Source: Tamlana sp038148895
GTDB lineage: Bacteria; Bacteroidota; Bacteroidia; Flavobacteriales; Flavobacteriaceae
Reading direction: 5' to 3' (one strand)
Assembly (NCBI GenBank): GCA_038148895.1
Contig: JBBVGQ010000004.1
DNA length: 64,000 bases
Position numbers and translations under genes: made by a program. A model generated the notes under the pieces. It did no database searches. It was not told the origin of the DNA and was given only the letters and a program-made list of their open reading frames with translations. This document shows positions 42,425-50,213 of this stretch, one piece after another (positions within the stretch are counted from its first letter, which is position 1; each line of letters starts with the position of its first letter).

Positions 42425-43957
42425 ATGAAAACCCTCAGGCTTATTTTAGGAGACCAATTGAATATAAAACACTCATGGTTTAAAGAGGTTGACAACGATG
42501 TGACTCACTGTCTCTTTGAGATGCGTCAGGAAACCAACTATGTAAAACACCACATTCAAAAGGTAATCGGTTTTTTTGCGGCCATGCGTCAGTTTTCAGC
42601 AGATTTGACAAATAAAAACCATCATGTTATCTATTATAGAATCAATCACCCTAAAAACAAACAGAGCTTAACCGAAAATCTTTCGGAAATAATAAAAACC
42701 CAAAACATTCAAACTTTTGAGTATATCTATCCTGACGAATATCGTTTAGAGAAACAGCTGAGCGATTTCTGCAAAACTTTAGCCATTCCATCAAAAGTTG
42801 TTTCTTCCGAACACTTTTACACCCAGCGAGATGACCTGAAACAGTTCTTCAAAGGGAAAAAGCAATATCTCATGGAGAATTTTTACCGAGATATGCGTAA
42901 AAAACATGACATTTTAATGGTTGGTAATCAACCTGAAGGCGGCAAATGGAATTTCGACAAAAGCAACAGAAACAAATGGAACGAAGATGTTCAAATTCCG
43001 CTTTACAAATATTTTAAAAATGATGCTACTAAAGTTTTAGAAGATATAAAAAAGGCAACTATTGAAACCATTGGAACATTCAAGCAAAAAACATTTGCTT
43101 ACCCCATAACTAGAATTCAAGCACTGGAACAACTAAAATATTTTTGTGAACATCTACTCACACATTTCGGTGATTATCAAGATGCCATGCATACCAAAGA
43201 AACATACTTATTTCATTCCAGGTTGTCCTTCGCCATGAACCTAAAACTTATTTCTCCAAAAGACGTGGTAAACACAGTTTTAAACTACTACAGAAAACAC
43301 GGCGCTGAAATACATATCTCCCAAGTTGAAGGTTTCATCAGGCAAATTATAGGCTGGCGCGAATATATGCGTGGCATGTATTGGGCACTAATGCCTGAAT
43401 TTAAAAATCTGAATGAGTTGAATAATTATAATAAACTTCCTGATTTCTTTTGGACAGGAAACACAAAAATGAATTGCTTAAAACATGCCATTAAAAATTC
43501 TTTGGAAAATGGATATGCGCACCACATTCAACGCTTAATGATAACCGGCAACTACGCCCTTTTAACCCAAATACATCCTGATGAAGTAGACAACTGGTAT
43601 TTGGGCATTTATTTAGATGCCATTGAGTGGGTACAAATCACAAACACACGAGGGATGAGCCAGTTTGCCGATGGAGGGCTTATTGCAACCAAACCTTACG
43701 TGTCATCAAGTTCATACATCAATAAAATGAGCAATTATTGCGATGATTGTTTTTACAACAAGAACAAAAAAGTTGAACATGACGCCTGCCCGTTTAACAG
43801 CCTATACTGGAATTTCCTTGATGAGAAGCGAGAGCAATTAGGCAATAATTTTAGAATGGGCATGATGTATAGCTTGTTAGATAAAATGGATAAACAACAA
43901 CTGCAAAACATCAAAGAAAAAGCGCAACATATTATTTCTCACCAAGACCTGTATTAG
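42425..43957 (+). CDS. Cryptochrome/photolyase of the FeS-BCP (PhrB) type
   Basis: The 510-residue protein is a deoxyribodipyrimidine photolyase-related protein. It starts with the typical LRLILGDQLNIKHSWF. The FAD domain has RQIIGWREYMRGMYW and WVQITNTRGMSQFADGG. Cysteines 351, 439, 442 and 455 match the spacing of the four ligands of the 4Fe-4S cluster in bacterial (6-4) photolyases such as PhrB of Agrobacterium. It probably repairs (6-4) photoproducts with blue light; a lumazine-type antenna is known in this class. It ends the first sub-operon, with a T-rich stretch just after the stop. Confidence 0.93.
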   Translation: MKTLRLILGDQLNIKHSWFKEVDNDVTHCLFEMRQETNYVKHHIQKVIGFFAAMRQFSADLTNKNHHVIYYRINHPKNKQSLTENLSEIIKTQNIQTFEYIYPDEYRLEKQLSDFCKTLAIPSKVVSSEHFYTQRDDLKQFFKGKKQYLMENFYRDMRKKHDILMVGNQPEGGKWNFDKSNRNKWNEDVQIPLYKYFKNDATKVLEDIKKATIETIGTFKQKTFAYPITRIQALEQLKYFCEHLLTHFGDYQDAMHTKETYLFHSRLSFAMNLKLISPKDVVNTVLNYYRKHGAEIHISQVEGFIRQIIGWREYMRGMYWALMPEFKNLNELNNYNKLPDFFWTGNTKMNCLKHAIKNSLENGYAHHIQRLMITGNYALLTQIHPDEVDNWYLGIYLDAIEWVQITNTRGMSQFADGGLIATKPYVSSSSYINKMSNYCDDCFYNKNKKVEHDACPFNSLYWNFLDEKREQLGNNFRMGMMYSLLDKMDKQQLQNIKEKAQHIISHQDLY

Positions 43958-43985
43958 TTTTTTTTATTTAATCATAGAAACTTTT

Positions 43986-44027
43986 GTTTAACTTTTAAAT
44001 TAAATAGTTAAACATTTTGTATATTTG
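43986..44027 (+). promoter_or_regulatory. Operator and promoter of the second sub-operon
   Basis: GTTTAAC (43986-43992) and GTTAAAC (44007-44013) repeat the 28-base inverted repeat found before the TetR gene, and the -7 box TATATTTG (44020-44027) has the exact consensus. Distances between the three elements are the same as, or within one base of, those at 38185-38226. It lies 18 bases before the start at 44045. Confidence 0.62.
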
Positions 44028-44044
44028 ATAATAATTATCATTGA

Positions 44045-44473
44045 ATGATACTCAACACGACATACAACAACAAAGAGCACAAGCAACTCCTATCGGATTT
44101 GGTAGGCAAACCTTTTTCATTTTTCGAATCAATAAGAATGAAAGGCATTGGCTCTAAACGTATGATTATTGATGAGGTAAGCCCTAATTTACAACCTTAT
44201 TTAAATAAGGTATCAGACATCAATTATTCCAATATAGAACTTCGCCAGAAGGGCATTCTGGTTTTTATTAATAAAGGATTACAAAATTTCACGTGGGCCA
44301 TTCCCTATTACCATTTAGTGATGTACAAAATAAACGGAGCAAGTATACATGCCCAAGGCAACTTCATCCATTTTAGAAACAACAAAACATTCAAGGAGAA
44401 CAAGCGCTTCTTTGAAAAAATTCTGGATGAGAAAATAAAATATGACGAACAATATAACTTTCAAAACTTATGA
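44045..44473 (+). CDS. Hypothetical protein in the photolyase cluster
   Basis: A 142-residue soluble protein without signal peptide or membrane segment; I do not recognise its family. It has a helical start (YNNKEHKQLLSDLVGKPFSFFESIRMKGIG), several strands in the middle (GILVFINKGLQNFTWAIPYYHLVMYKI) that look like a PH- or GRAM-like barrel, and a C-terminal helix (KENKRFFEKILDEKIKYDE). It is the first gene behind the second operator and overlaps the TIGR03643 gene by 4 bases (ATGA), so it belongs to the same light-stress regulon. Confidence 0.7.
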   Translation: MILNTTYNNKEHKQLLSDLVGKPFSFFESIRMKGIGSKRMIIDEVSPNLQPYLNKVSDINYSNIELRQKGILVFINKGLQNFTWAIPYYHLVMYKINGASIHAQGNFIHFRNNKTFKENKRFFEKILDEKIKYDEQYNFQNL

Positions 44474-44742
44474 GCTTATCCATAGCCCAAAAAGATAGAG
44501 TTATAGAAATGGCTTGGGAAGACAGAACCACATTCGAGGCCATAACATTTCAATTTGGTTTGGCAGAACAGGACGTTATAGAGTTAATGCGAAAAGAGCT
44601 TAAAACGAGCAGCTTCAGAAGATGGCGGGAAAGGGTTCAAGGAAGAAAAACCAAACACGAAAAATTAAAAGAATTTGAAAAAGGACGTTTTAAATGCAGT
44701 CGACAAAGACAAATTACCCAAAATAAAATTTCAAAACGATAA
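44470..44742 (+). CDS. TIGR03643 family protein
   Basis: The 90-residue basic protein matches the TIGR03643 family: VIEMAWEDRTTFEAITFQFGLAEQDVIELMRKELKTSSFRRWRERVQGR is the conserved core, which has the look of a helix-turn-helix. The C-terminal 20 residues are lysine- and arginine-rich. The family is known mostly from clusters with photolyases and DUF2256, as here, and its function is not established; nucleic-acid binding is a reasonable guess. It overlaps the upstream gene by 4 bases. Confidence 0.85.
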   Translation: MSLSIAQKDRVIEMAWEDRTTFEAITFQFGLAEQDVIELMRKELKTSSFRRWRERVQGRKTKHEKLKEFEKGRFKCSRQRQITQNKISKR

Positions 44743-44791
44743 CGTGCTTTGATTGATACCACATATCAAGACAGCGCATAAAAAAGAGCTT

Positions 44792-45487
44792 ATGCAATTA
44801 GAAAAAACAGGAAGAAAAACAAACAGACATCACTTTAATGGATTCTCTGTTGAAGAAATAGGAGATGACCATCTTTACACAGGCATGGAAACCCCAATGA
44901 AAAAAGATGCCTTTAAACTTAGTGACGCTGAAAAAAAGGAACGTATTTCTATTTTATTTGAAGAAATAATTGACGTTATGGGTTTAGACCTAAACGACGA
45001 TTCATTAAAAGGCACACCAAAACGTGTTGCCAAAATGTACATTGATGAAATTTTTTCAGGATTAAACCCAGCAAATAAGCCCAAAGTCGCTTTGTTTGAT
45101 AACAAATACCAATACAATCAAATGTTGGTGGAAAAAAATATTACGCTTTATTCTAACTGCGAGCATCATTTTGTTCCCATTATTGGTAAGGCACATATTG
45201 CCTATATCTCCTCAGGGAAAGTAATTGGGTTGTCAAAATTAAATAGAATTGTTCAATATTATGCCAAGCGTCCCCAAGTTCAAGAACGATTAACCAATCA
45301 AATTGCCAATGAATTAAAATCAATTTTAAACACTGAAGACGTCGCAGTTATTATTGATGCCAAACACCTTTGCGTGTCCTCTAGAGGCATAAAAGATGAC
45401 TCATCGTCAACGGTTACCTCATATTATGGAGGAAAGTTTAACAACACAGAAAAAATGACACAATTGCAAAATTATTTAAACAGTTAA
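44792..45487 (+). CDS. folE: GTP cyclohydrolase I
   Basis: From the ATG at 44792 the product has 231 residues; an in-frame TTG at 44753 is less likely. The zinc ligands are C123, H126 and C194 (SNCEHHFVPIIGKAHIAY and KHLCVSSRG), and GLSKLNRIVQYYAKRPQVQERLTNQI is the family signature. It converts GTP to dihydroneopterin triphosphate, the first step of tetrahydrofolate and biopterin synthesis. In a photolyase operon the product may serve to make pterin or methenyl-tetrahydrofolate antenna cofactors, a link known from other light-induced gene clusters. Confidence 0.96.
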   Translation: MQLEKTGRKTNRHHFNGFSVEEIGDDHLYTGMETPMKKDAFKLSDAEKKERISILFEEIIDVMGLDLNDDSLKGTPKRVAKMYIDEIFSGLNPANKPKVALFDNKYQYNQMLVEKNITLYSNCEHHFVPIIGKAHIAYISSGKVIGLSKLNRIVQYYAKRPQVQERLTNQIANELKSILNTEDVAVIIDAKHLCVSSRGIKDDSSSTVTSYYGGKFNNTEKMTQLQNYLNS

Positions 45488-45669
45488 ATCAGTGCCATCA
45501 CCATAAGAGTTATCAAGTAGACAAAATTGGTAATTATTTTAAACGAATTATTAAACTTTTCATAATTATCCCATGCTAAAATCAAAAAAATAATAGATTT
45601 TACTATATTGACCAGTTCAGGAACTTATTGAGTTTCAAATTTGTGAAATTTTAGAATAGAAGATTAGAC

Positions 45670-45885
45670 ATGGAGATTATAGACAAAGCTTTAGAATTCG
45701 AACAACGTAAGCACACGTTTAAAACCACTAGTGAGCGCATTGAATCGTCTAGAGAAGCCAAAGACTTAATATTAAGTTTAAACACCATATATAAAGTAGA
45801 AAAAGATCCTGATATCATGGATCTTATGAAGCGTTTAACAGTCATTAAACAAAAAATAGAAAAAAGGCTCAAGGGCAGGCCATAA
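45670..45885 (+). CDS. Small helical hypothetical protein
   Basis: The 71-residue protein is almost entirely charged helix (EFEQRKHTFKTTSERIESSREAKDLIL, then DLMKRLTVIKQKIEKRLKGRP) and could form a coiled coil. It has no known family for me. The 182 bases upstream, after folE, hold no gene and no copy of the GTTTAAC operator, so it could have its own promoter or be read from folE. The SDR gene follows after 23 bases. The gene track in this strand and its position inside the cluster support it moderately. Confidence 0.6.
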   Translation: MEIIDKALEFEQRKHTFKTTSERIESSREAKDLILSLNTIYKVEKDPDIMDLMKRLTVIKQKIEKRLKGRP

Positions 45886-45908
45886 AACACAAAACGCCCA
45901 GAAACCAT

Positions 45909-46592
45909 ATGAAAACAATCATTGTAGTTGGTGGCAGTAAGGGCATCGGGAAAGCTTTAGTTGATAAGCTTCTGGAACTGAATAAAGTTATAAACCTTAG
46001 CAGAACCACTCCAAAATTATCACATAGCAACCTCACACATTACAATTGCGACGTAACCCAAGATGAATTACCAGAAATTACTGCTGCAGACGGCTTGGTA
46101 TATTGTCCGGGCAGTATAAATTTAAAGCCCTTTTCTAGGTTAAGTATTGACGATTTTAAAAATGATTTTGAAATCAATGTTCTTGGTGCGGTTAGAGTAA
46201 TTCAAAAATATCTTCAAGTTCTTAAAAACGGAAAACAACCTTCCATTGTGCTGTTCAGTACAGTAGCGGCAAAATTGGGCATGCCTTTTCATTCCAGTAT
46301 TTCAGTAGCCAAATCTGGTGTTGAGGGACTGGTAAAATCTTTGGGCGCCGAGTTGGCCCCAACCATTCGCATAAACGCCATAGCACCTACAGTAACTGAT
46401 ACAGACTTGGCCTCTTCCCTATTGAGGAATGAAAAAATGATTGAAAAAATCACAGAACGCCATCCTCTTAAAAAGTTTTTGTCACCCGATGAAGTAGCTG
46501 ATATGGCTGAATTTTTATTGTCAGACAAAGCTTCATCTGTATCAGGACAAATATTCGAAATGGATTGTGGAATTGTCAGTTTCAAAATTTGA
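45909..46592 (+). CDS. Short-chain dehydrogenase/reductase family protein
   Basis: The 227-residue protein has the cofactor motif VVGGSKGIGKALVDKL at 5-20 and the NVLGAVRVIQ region near 94. At the catalytic site the sequence is FHSSISVAKSGVEGL: the lysine is present, but isoleucine stands where the catalytic tyrosine of YxxxK should be. It may therefore be a divergent or non-catalytic SDR. DCGIVSF at the end is typical of the family. Next to TspO and SRPBCC genes in the photolyase cluster, its substrate is unknown. Confidence 0.88.
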   Translation: MKTIIVVGGSKGIGKALVDKLLELNKVINLSRTTPKLSHSNLTHYNCDVTQDELPEITAADGLVYCPGSINLKPFSRLSIDDFKNDFEINVLGAVRVIQKYLQVLKNGKQPSIVLFSTVAAKLGMPFHSSISVAKSGVEGLVKSLGAELAPTIRINAIAPTVTDTDLASSLLRNEKMIEKITERHPLKKFLSPDEVADMAEFLLSDKASSVSGQIFEMDCGIVSFKI

Positions 46593-46595
46593 GTT

Positions 46596-47057
46596 ATGAA
46601 ACTATTCAGGTACACAATCATATTTTTAATTATCAATTTTGGTGCATTAGCTATTGGAAGTTGGCTAATGGCCAATGGTCCTGAAACCGCTTGGTATCAA
46701 AATTTAAACAAAGCCCCTTGGACACCTCCTGGTTGGGTTTTTGGTGCGGCCTGGACTACCATTATGGTATGTTTTTCCTTTTATATGGCTTTCCTCTATA
46801 AAGCAATTTCAAAAGGAATGGTTTTATGGCTATTTACCTTACAGTTTGTCTTAAATGTTATTTGGAACTACATATTTTTTAATCGGCATTTTATCGGCTT
46901 GGGGTTTACGACAATCCTATTGCTTACAAGCCTAATTGTCATTTTCATGATTAAATTTAAGAAAGAGATAGGGATAAAAACCGTTTTAATAATTCCCTAC
47001 TTCGTTTGGCTATGCATTGCAACTTCGTTAAACGGCTATATTTTATTAAACAACTAA
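46596..47057 (+). CDS. TspO/MBR family membrane protein
   Basis: The 153-residue protein has five membrane helices. Family marks are WYQNLNKAPWTPPGWVFGAAWTTIM near 30-55 and LNVIWNYIFF near 88-97. TspO proteins bind porphyrins and take part in stress and light responses in bacteria; photo-oxidative control by porphyrin binding is a known theme. The location between an SDR and an SRPBCC gene and near two photolyases fits this. It starts 3 bases after the SDR stop. Confidence 0.93.
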   Translation: MKLFRYTIIFLIINFGALAIGSWLMANGPETAWYQNLNKAPWTPPGWVFGAAWTTIMVCFSFYMAFLYKAISKGMVLWLFTLQFVLNVIWNYIFFNRHFIGLGFTTILLLTSLIVIFMIKFKKEIGIKTVLIIPYFVWLCIATSLNGYILLNN

Positions 47058-47058
47058 A

Positions 47059-47526
47059 ATGAAAATTTACAGGTTACACAAAAAACAAAACTTACCAATT
47101 TCTATCAATGAAGCATGGGCCTTTCTGTCAGACCCTAAAAACTTAAAGGTAATAACACCAGATTATATGGGCTTCAACATCTTATCTGGAGCCGAAAGAC
47201 CCATGTATGCAGGGCAAATTATTCAATACATCGTGACCCCAGTGATGGGCATAAAAACAAAATGGGTAACTGAAATAACGCATTGCATTGACAAAGAATA
47301 TTTTGTCGATGAACAGCGCTTTGGTCCCTATTCGCTTTGGCACCATAAACATTTTATCAAAGAAATTGATGGCGGTGTTGAAATGGAAGACATAATTGAT
47401 TACAAAATACCTTTTGGTTTGCTTGGGCAATTGGTGCACCCTATTTTAGTAAAACCTAAACTTGAAGAGATTTTCAATTACCGAACAAAAAAATTAGAAG
47501 AACTTTTTGGAACTTATAAAATATGA
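47059..47526 (+). CDS. SRPBCC family (polyketide cyclase-like) protein
   Basis: The 155-residue protein fits the START/SRPBCC helix-grip fold: YRLHKKQNLPISINEAWAFLSDPKNLKVITP opens the family (strand, then helix), followed by WVTEITHCIDKEYFVDEQRFGPYSLWHHKHF and VHPILVKPKLEEIFNYR as the long C-terminal helix. Proteins of this kind regularly accompany photolyase genes. It binds a hydrophobic ligand of unknown nature. Start follows the TspO stop by one base, and the stop overlaps the photolyase start by 4 bases. Confidence 0.88.
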   Translation: MKIYRLHKKQNLPISINEAWAFLSDPKNLKVITPDYMGFNILSGAERPMYAGQIIQYIVTPVMGIKTKWVTEITHCIDKEYFVDEQRFGPYSLWHHKHFIKEIDGGVEMEDIIDYKIPFGLLGQLVHPILVKPKLEEIFNYRTKKLEELFGTYKI

Positions 47527-48824
47527 ATGAACCTATTAACATTTTTTGGTTTAGACGCGATTTACGCTTAGACGACAATCATGGATTTTACGAAACCTTA
47601 AAAGGCGATTGCCCAGTAATGCCCATGTTTATTTTCGATAATGAAATTCTGGACAAACTTCCTGAAGAAGACGCACGGGTAACATTCATTCACGATACAC
47701 TCCAAAACATGCGTGCTACATTGCAAAAAGATTACGGTAGCATTGCGATTTATAAAGGAAATCCAATTGATGTCTATAAAAATTTGGTCAAGGAGTATAA
47801 CATAAATGCTGTTTACACCAATCATGACTATGAACCTTATGCTCTAAATCGTGATAAAGAAATTGAAACATTTCTTAAAGAAAACAGCATCCAATTTAAA
47901 ACCTTTAAAGACCAAGTTATATTTGAAAAAAACGAAGTCGTAAAAAATGATGGCGACCCCTACGTGGTGTATACACCCTATATGAAATCTTGGAAAGAAA
48001 AATTCAAATCCTATAATCTGGAAATTTTCGATACAAAGCCACATTTAAATAATTTGGTGCAACATTCTCACTTACCGAATTTGAGTTTATCCGATATTGG
48101 TTTTAAAACATCAAGCCAAAAAATTGAACCATATACTGTTACCCCAGAACTGATTCAAAACTATGAGGCTAAACGTAACTTTCCTGCAAAAAATGGCACA
48201 TCGCGTTTAGGCCCGCATTTACGCTTCGGAACCGTTAGCATCAGAAAAATGGTTAAAAAGGCTATTGCCGAAAAGAATGAAATATTTTGGCAAGAATTGA
48301 TTTGGCGTGAATTCTTCATGCAAATCCTTTGGCATTTTCCTGATACGGTTACCAAAAGTTTTAAGCCTAAATACGATAACATTAAATGGCGCAATAACGA
48401 ACAAGAATTCAAACTTTGGTGCCAAGGAAAAACAGGATATCCGCTGGTAGATGCCGGCATGCGCGAATTAAATGAAACGGGCTTTATGCACAACCGCGTG
48501 CGGATGCTTGTTGGAAGCTTTTTATGCAAACATTTACTTATTGATTGGCGCTGGGGTGAGGCCTATTTTGCTGAAAAGCTGCATGATTACGACATGGCAA
48601 GTAATGTGGGCAATTGGCAATGGGTAGCCGGTTCTGGAGTTGACGCGGCACCCTACTTCCGGATTTTTAACCCAACAACACAAATTGAAAAATTTGACAG
48701 AGATCTAGAATACATAAAAACGTGGGTCCCTGATTTTCAAGAGTTGACTTATCCCAATAAAATGGTAGACCATAAATTTGCCAGAGAACGCTGTTTGGAG
48801 GCTTATAAAACAGCTTTGAATTAA
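47523..48824 (+). CDS. phrA: Class I deoxyribodipyrimidine photolyase
   Basis: The 433-residue protein begins with the antenna domain (NIFWFRRDLRLDDNHGFYETL). The FAD domain has TSRLGPHLRFGTVSIRKM, FWQELIWREFFMQIL and the signature MASNVGNWQWVAGSGVDAAPYFRIFNP, which includes the W and N residues of CPD photolyases. It repairs cyclobutane pyrimidine dimers using blue light. It differs from the FeS-type enzyme at 42425, so the cluster covers both main UV lesions. It ends the second sub-operon. Positions 48825-49025 hold no gene. Confidence 0.95.
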   Translation: MNEPINIFWFRRDLRLDDNHGFYETLKGDCPVMPMFIFDNEILDKLPEEDARVTFIHDTLQNMRATLQKDYGSIAIYKGNPIDVYKNLVKEYNINAVYTNHDYEPYALNRDKEIETFLKENSIQFKTFKDQVIFEKNEVVKNDGDPYVVYTPYMKSWKEKFKSYNLEIFDTKPHLNNLVQHSHLPNLSLSDIGFKTSSQKIEPYTVTPELIQNYEAKRNFPAKNGTSRLGPHLRFGTVSIRKMVKKAIAEKNEIFWQELIWREFFMQILWHFPDTVTKSFKPKYDNIKWRNNEQEFKLWCQGKTGYPLVDAGMRELNETGFMHNRVRMLVGSFLCKHLLIDWRWGEAYFAEKLHDYDMASNVGNWQWVAGSGVDAAPYFRIFNPTTQIEKFDRDLEYIKTWVPDFQELTYPNKMVDHKFARERCLEAYKTALN

Positions 48825-49025
48825 ACACGTCCTTCACTACTTTTTCCTCGAACAAGGCTCTTTATCTTATAAAAGTGCCTATTCAAATTTCACATTATCT
48901 AACGTGCTTTTGTTTTAAGAATAAATATTAAAATATGTAAATCTTTTTTAGACTACGCTTTCTAAAAAAACAAAAATTTCGTATCTTATAGTATTATTTT
49001 TGGCTAACCTTAAAGCCCATTTAAG

Positions 49026-49460
49026 ATGAAAAATATTTTGGTTTCTATTGATTTTGATGGCAATGAGCAGGTCTTGTTAGACAATGCCGTCATGCTAGCG
49101 CAAAAATTTGGTTCAAAAATATGGGTACTTCATATTGCAGCGCCAAATCCAGATTTTGTTGGTTACGAAGTAGGCCCAAGATTCGAAAGAGATTTTCGTG
49201 CCAATCAACTGCGAGAAGAGCACAAAAAAATCCAAGAATATAGTGATAACCTAGAGCAAAAAGGATTGCATGCCGAGGCACTACTCATTCAAGGAGCAAC
49301 TGTTGAAACCATTATGGAAAAGGCAAATGATTTGAATATCGATTTAATAATTGCTGGCCATAGTGATCATGATTTTCTTTACAAAGCCTTTATTGGTAGT
49401 GTTTCCTCCCAAATTATTAAGAAATCTAAAATCCCAGTACTTATCGTTCCCCTAGATTAA
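49026..49460 (+). CDS. Universal stress protein
   Basis: A single-domain UspA-type protein of 144 residues: ILVSIDFDGNEQVLLDNAVMLAQ at the start, LHIAAPNPDF, and a C-terminal nucleotide-binding end LIIAGHSDHDFLYKAFIGSVSSQIIKKSKIPVLIVP with the GS loop. These proteins bind ATP and act in stress survival. It is a single gene downstream of the photolyase cluster and has no copy of the GTTTAAC operator. Confidence 0.92.
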   Translation: MKNILVSIDFDGNEQVLLDNAVMLAQKFGSKIWVLHIAAPNPDFVGYEVGPRFERDFRANQLREEHKKIQEYSDNLEQKGLHAEALLIQGATVETIMEKANDLNIDLIIAGHSDHDFLYKAFIGSVSSQIIKKSKIPVLIVPLD

Positions 49461-49575
49461 GGAGAAAAACATTAGACTATTCCATTAATAAATTGTCATT
49501 AGTCATTTTACAATGCCTTTTAGCAACCTTATTTTATTTAAATTTACACTTCTAACTTTAACACAAAACTAAATC

Positions 49576-50190
49576 ATGAAAATACTGGCTATTGGGAAAA
49601 ACTATGTTTCCAAGATCAATGAAATTGATGCAAACAAAACCGGAAACCAAATCATTTTTTCAAAACCCGAGTCTAGTTTGGTTAAAAACAATAAAGATGT
49701 TGTTTATCCAAGCTTTACAAAACAGTTGAACTACGAGGCTGAATTGGTCATAAAAATTGGCACAAAGGGAAAAGATATTGCTTTAGACAAGGCTGCTTCG
49801 CATATTTCTGAAATAGGCATTGGCATAGACTATACCGCTAAAGACATCTTCAACGCTTGCAGGGAAACCAAAGGTCCATGGGATTTAGGAAAAGGATTTG
49901 ATGGCGCGGCGCCAATTTCAAATTTTAAGCCTATTTCAAATTTCCCTAATTTGAATGATATCAACTTCAGTCTATCCATTAACGGTGAGGAAAAACAAGT
50001 GGGCAATACATCCTTAATGATTTATAACTTTAGCGACATTATTGCTTTTACCTCTAAATTTATGACTTTAGAACCTGGTGACCTTATCTTTACAGGAACT
50101 CCAGCATCCGGAACGGGTGAAATCCATAAAGGAGACCATTTACAGGCTTTTATTGAAGGTGAATTGTTATTGGACTTTAAAATGATTTAA
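49576..50190 (+). CDS. Fumarylacetoacetate hydrolase family protein
   Basis: This 204-residue protein has the FAH fold marks: IGKNYVSK at 6-13, FSKPESSLVKNN, the metal-binding NYEAELVIKIG with E and E near 56, GIGIDYTAKDI with aspartate near 91, and the ending LEPGDLIFTGTPASGTG. Members hydrolyse or isomerise acylpyruvates (for example FAHD1-like acylpyruvase) or decarboxylate oxaloacetate. The exact substrate is not visible. It lies 24 bases before the DUF294 gene and may share its promoter. Confidence 0.9.
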   Translation: MKILAIGKNYVSKINEIDANKTGNQIIFSKPESSLVKNNKDVVYPSFTKQLNYEAELVIKIGTKGKDIALDKAASHISEIGIGIDYTAKDIFNACRETKGPWDLGKGFDGAAPISNFKPISNFPNLNDINFSLSINGEEKQVGNTSLMIYNFSDIIAFTSKFMTLEPGDLIFTGTPASGTGEIHKGDHLQAFIEGELLLDFKMI

Positions 50191-50213
50191 TTTCTGAGTG
50201 ACATATTAACATT

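Noticed and set aside
49026..49460. Membership of the universal stress protein gene in the TetR-type regulon
   Set aside because: No copy of the GTTTAAC/GTTAAAC repeat is present in 48825-49025.
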